From: Formicarius rufipectus | Taxonomy: Eukaryota > Chordata > Aves > Passeriformes > Formicariidae | DNA: 64,000 nucleotides | NCBI GenBank assembly: GCA_013399695.1 | Contig: VXAU01000968.1 | Coordinates: forward strand, 121,315 to 185,314 | Direction: 5' to 3' | Part shown: piece by piece, positions 60,159 through 64,000 of the stretch | How positions within the stretch are numbered: position 1 is the stretch's first letter | How the letters are laid out: each line of letters starts with the position of its first letter | Program-made: the position numbers and the translations under genes | The notes under the pieces: model-generated | The model's input: only the letters and a program-made list of their open reading frames with translations | Told to the model about the DNA's origin: nothing | Database searches by the model: none

Positions 60159-62794
60159 TTAGTCTGACCTGCAGCTGGGATAGTGCATATATCTGTGCTG
60201 TATGGCAGTTCAATTAATCAGTGAAAACCAATTGAAACAAGCTCCATGCTCCACTGTTAACTGTAACTCATTAAACTGTCAAAGATTTACTGTAGCTGCG
60301 AAAGAGAAATTAACTGTGGTTTAAATCAATTCCTGAGTACTTAACTTTAATTGGCACATCAAATCTGTGTCAGAGTACCAAGATCTGACTAATGACAAAC
60401 ATCCCTGAGAACATGCTTTTCTGTATGAAGAGCTGTAGGGCACTTACTACAAGAAGCAATGCAGATACATTGTTGATTATGATAAAGAGTTTGTCTGGCA
60501 CAAAGAATCCTTCCTGTTGATCTGTTGTTGGATATTTCCATAAGTAGAATCTTTCTTTCCAGAACTGATATTAAGGTTGACCTTTTTTGTTCTGACTCTG
60601 AAATTACAGAACCCATAGAGAGGTTGAGAGCAATTGCATTACTTCACCACTCTCTCAATAAGAAGCAACTTTGTGAATTTTCCAGAACCATATGATTTCT
60701 GCCTTGGAAGGCAATGTATTCATTGATGTGTCTTAGGAGAAAGACTTCCTCTTGCAATTTCTGTTTCTAATCCTGTGACTCCTGCAATTTTGCTGTATAA
60801 GGGAAAGTATCCTGTTCCATCACGAAGACATGGAAAACTTTCCTGTCTAGTCCTGCCTCAAGTCAGTTGGCAAAACACTTTGTTGGTGATTAGGATCCCT
60901 AGATTTCATCCCTCGAAGGCTGAAGATGAGCAGTAAGACCTGTTAAATGCCTGGATAAAAGGATTAATCCTAGACTAGTTTGAAACTTGTAGGTGCTGCT
61001 ACTCCCTCCGTTAAGTGGGAAAGAACAGATAGTTTGGAGATTTGGGTGAGGGCTAACTTGACTCTGATCTCAGGAAGCCTTAGGAAATTATTTGAGCTAT
61101 TCAGAAAAGACTGTTGATGGATTTGGATGAACAGCTCTTTGGAGGAGCAAATTTAAAGGTGTGCATTAATATTTTTAGTATTTTTGTGTTTTTCTTTCTT
61201 TTTTAAAATGTATTTATTTATTTATTTTATTATTCCCTGTTAATTTTGGGAGTTTTATTTTGGTATTGTCTTGTTTTTCATACATTTTTGAATTACTAAA
61301 TAACCTGGTGGGTGTTCTGTGAATGGTTTGGTTAAACTTTTATTTAAATTGTGCCTAATGCCTTTCAGAATTTGACTCCAATAATGGTCCAGCAAGACTC
61401 ATATTGAAGTCAATAGAATTAGAACATACTTGGCAAAGAACTGGATAAAACTATTACTTCAAAATTGCTACCTGTAATATCAGATCTCTCAGACTCCCTT
61501 ACAACATCAAAATTCAGAGTTTAGCAAATAAATTTACACACTACTGTAGCAAGTGCTCCACCTGGATGTGTCACCTGCTTTCATAACCTTGGACTCTGAA
61601 GTGGTTTGGCTTCTATTTAAATTCTGCCTGAGACAGATGACTGTTGCTTGTTCTCTTCTGGGGTGAGTAATTTCTCATTTGCCATCACTTTGAATGGCTT
61701 GGAGGATGACAATTGTTCTGCAACTACTTCAGTCTTTGCCTTACTGAAAGTATTAGGACACTAACAGGATGCTCAGTAGTACAGAGCTATAATTCTTTGT
61801 CATTAAACCTATAGCTAAAAGAAGAATACAGTTAGCAGTTTCTGAGAGAACTCCTTGATTTTTACCTTATTTACTACCTTGTCTTCATTGCAAAACATTC
61901 AAAATCAGTTGAATTTGAGAATGTGCTACAATATCTACTTATTTTCCATAGGTCTTAGGATGAACACATTGCAAATGAATGCGTTTAGTTAATTTTAGTG
62001 TTATTTTGTTGAGTTCATGATCGGTATCAATACTGGATTTTAGTTTCTGTGCTCACAAATAATGATCAAAACTCAAAGGTAGTTAATATCTAAGATGTTT
62101 ATTTAAACAAAAGAAATTAAACATAGTACTGACATACTGTATAATAATGTTTATCACAGCTCCTACTGCATGTCCTAGAATATTTATTAATTAAACAAAT
62201 CAATATACTACTTCCATATTTAATAAAACCTCTGTGTTTCCAGCTCCTAATGCATCACACTAAAATCACATTTTGTAACTTGCTCTGTGTAATTGCTTTT
62301 TTAAGCTTTAGCTCAGGGGCTTTTAAAGTGTTTGCACTTTCAAGCAGTAGTATAAGGGATTAGATGAGAATGGATATGACAATTACATGAACAAACAACA
62401 TGCACTAAGCCTCTGTATTCATTGTTCTTTTCCATGTTCTCTGTTAACAAAAGATTCTGGGTATTTTTTCTGCAAACAAATGAAGAAGCTTTTGCTTTAA
62501 CAGCAGAAGGTACTTCTTGCTAAGTGAAAAGTTAAGTTTTTCTGATATTCTCCATTTGTTCACATGAATTTTTGCTGCTATATATTCCTTGTTGTTATTA
62601 ATGGATTTTATTTGTTAGCATTTAGAATATAACTGGTTTTAATGAGTGACTGAATGGGCTAATAGTAGAAATAATTACTGAAAACATGTTTCATCTTTTC
62701 AGGAAAATACAGCCATATTAGGTCAAATACAAATTTTGGAAATCCATATTAATTTTCCCTGTTGCCTTCCTTGTGTTGATAGGTAAATAAGACA

Positions 62795-62845
62795 TTGTCT
62801 AGAATAGGGTAAATAAGGTAAATAAGGTAAAATAAAAGGTAAAAC
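62795..62845 (+). repeat. Short tandem repeat (GGTAAATAA)-like
   Basis: AGGTAAATA units are repeated about three to four times with decay. It is simple sequence. Confidence 0.75.
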
Positions 62846-64000
62846 TAAAACAGCTCAAGTCCAGAAGCAGAGCCTTCTAACTCCCTCAGTTTAAACTGAT
62901 AGAATTGGCTATGAGAAGGAATATATCTCTAAACAAATATGATCAGATACAAGTTAACTTTAAATTTATTGATATGCATGAAATGCAGCAAGATGTGACT
63001 TGGAGAAATCATGCTGTTTTAGGGATTGTACAATTACGCCATGGCAATACATACAATTTAATGTGAATTTGAACTGTATCAGTACTGAGGAGAAAGGGAA
63101 CAATTTTTCCAGGCAAAGATATCATTCAGTGGCATTTCAAAAGCCTTGAGATATTCTGCCTTTGGCTGCTGGTTCAAAAAGATGCATGTCTCCTGCAATC
63201 CTGTGGTATGTCTACCATTCCGTATAACCCAGGGACTCTAAGGGATTATTAAGGGCTCACTAAACGCAGTTAGACAACTAAATAAAATCGGCACAAACTC
63301 CATTTAGTATTTGTTTGCTCACCTATTCCTTTCATGAAGAAATTAACTTTGTGAACTAGTGCATGTGGGTCCAGATGACTAACAAGGAAGAAAGAAGAAA
63401 TGTCAAATTCATGGGCTTCCATTAGATCCATGATGAGGGGACTGGAAGTAAAGGTTACTGATTGAAAAGACAATCCTAACTTTATTTTGATAGATCTCCA
63501 GCACTGTTCATAATACTGTAGTTCATGATACTACTGTAATACCAGAACAGTAGTCACAGGCACAAATCTGAAATATTTATCTACATTTTGATAAGCTAGG
63601 AAACAGTCTTGTTACCCTGTAAGGTCCAGTATAAATATCTAAAAATAGAAGTAAAGTTATCCAAAATCAATTAGATAATTAACCAATGTAAAGTATAAAT
63701 ATATACTTTAAAAACTGTTGTAATACATGTATGTAGTATATATAATTTTATCAAGACATGCAAATTATATATTTTATATATGCAGTTTTCTGAAACAGTA
63801 GTAGCCAGTTCCATAACATTCCCAAAAATAAGGGAAAATTTATTGCAAAGAAGGGAACTAATAATGAATGACTAGAAACATCAAATCTTCAATATTCTAT
63901 CCCTACATTCCCACCATGAGTCAAGTAGTTAAATCCTTATTCAATTCAGATCTTTAAAAGAAGATAGAGGAATGTAAAGAAGATTGTGAGAGATCTCACA

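Larger units (their letters stand above)
56383..64000 (-). other. GLRA3 intron 3, 3' part
   Basis: This sequence lies upstream of exon 4 on the gene strand. Exon 3 (68 bp, encoding the NIFINSFGS region) was looked for on the minus strand and not seen, so it is probably beyond the window. The only named content is the CR1 copy at about 59640-60158 and short simple repeats (61205-61230 TATT-rich, 62795-62845 GGTAAATAA-like). Confidence 0.75.

Noticed and set aside
56383..64000. GLRA3 exon 3 (NIFINSFGS region)
   Set aside because: Searched for on the minus strand. The only partial match (AACAGTTTT near 63712) lacks the flanking codons and splice sites.
1..64000. CRISPR arrays, tRNA or rRNA genes, bacterial-type operons
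   Set aside because: None is visible. The window is avian nuclear DNA with introns and LINE/LTR repeats.

Overview
The window is AT-rich vertebrate nuclear DNA, almost certainly from a bird. CR1 LINE fragments with the typical avian 3' end are scattered on both strands, and there are several avian-type endogenous retrovirus LTRs. The protein-coding exons are recognisable only as short islands with GT/AG splice sites. I cannot name the species. A gap of 34 N (3655-3688) and single N at 16965 and 30804 show it is a draft assembly.

The one gene I can support is GLRA3, encoding the glycine receptor alpha-3 subunit, a pentameric chloride channel of inhibitory synapses. It lies on the minus strand, so transcription runs from high to low coordinates. 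Six coding exons are present: exon 4 (56159-56382), 5 (53257-53339), 6 (39892-40029), 7 (27383-27597), 8 (25725-25871) and the last exon, called 10 by human numbering (17068-17337). They join in frame to give 1,077 bp including the stop, covering the receptor from the residue equivalent to D57 of the mature alpha-1 subunit to the C-terminus. Exons 1-3 are presumably beyond base 64000. The 45-bp alternative exon 9 of mammalian alpha-3L was not found.

Layout: 1-17067 lies downstream of the coding region. It holds the 3' UTR, an ERVL-like LTR (about 820-1910), a CR1 interrupted by a solo LTR (5765-7216), further CR1 copies, and a CpG-dense patch near 9.2-9.4 kb with a CTCF/YY1-like motif. 17068-56382 is the GLRA3 exon series, with introns of about 8.4, 1.5, 12.3, 13.2 and 2.8 kb. 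56383-64000 is the 3' part of intron 3. Three more solo LTRs with apparent target-site duplications sit inside introns (30652-30970, 34813-35346, 48138-48559).

The observations most worth checking are: a receptor C-terminus apparently shortened by two CAA-to-TAA changes; a Cys where Arg is usual two residues before the loop C disulfide; a 52-bp exon-like segment in intron 6; a perfect 17-bp hairpin just after exon 5; and a potentially self-pairing A-rich/U-rich tract at the exon 10 acceptor. I found no convincing new multi-gene system.
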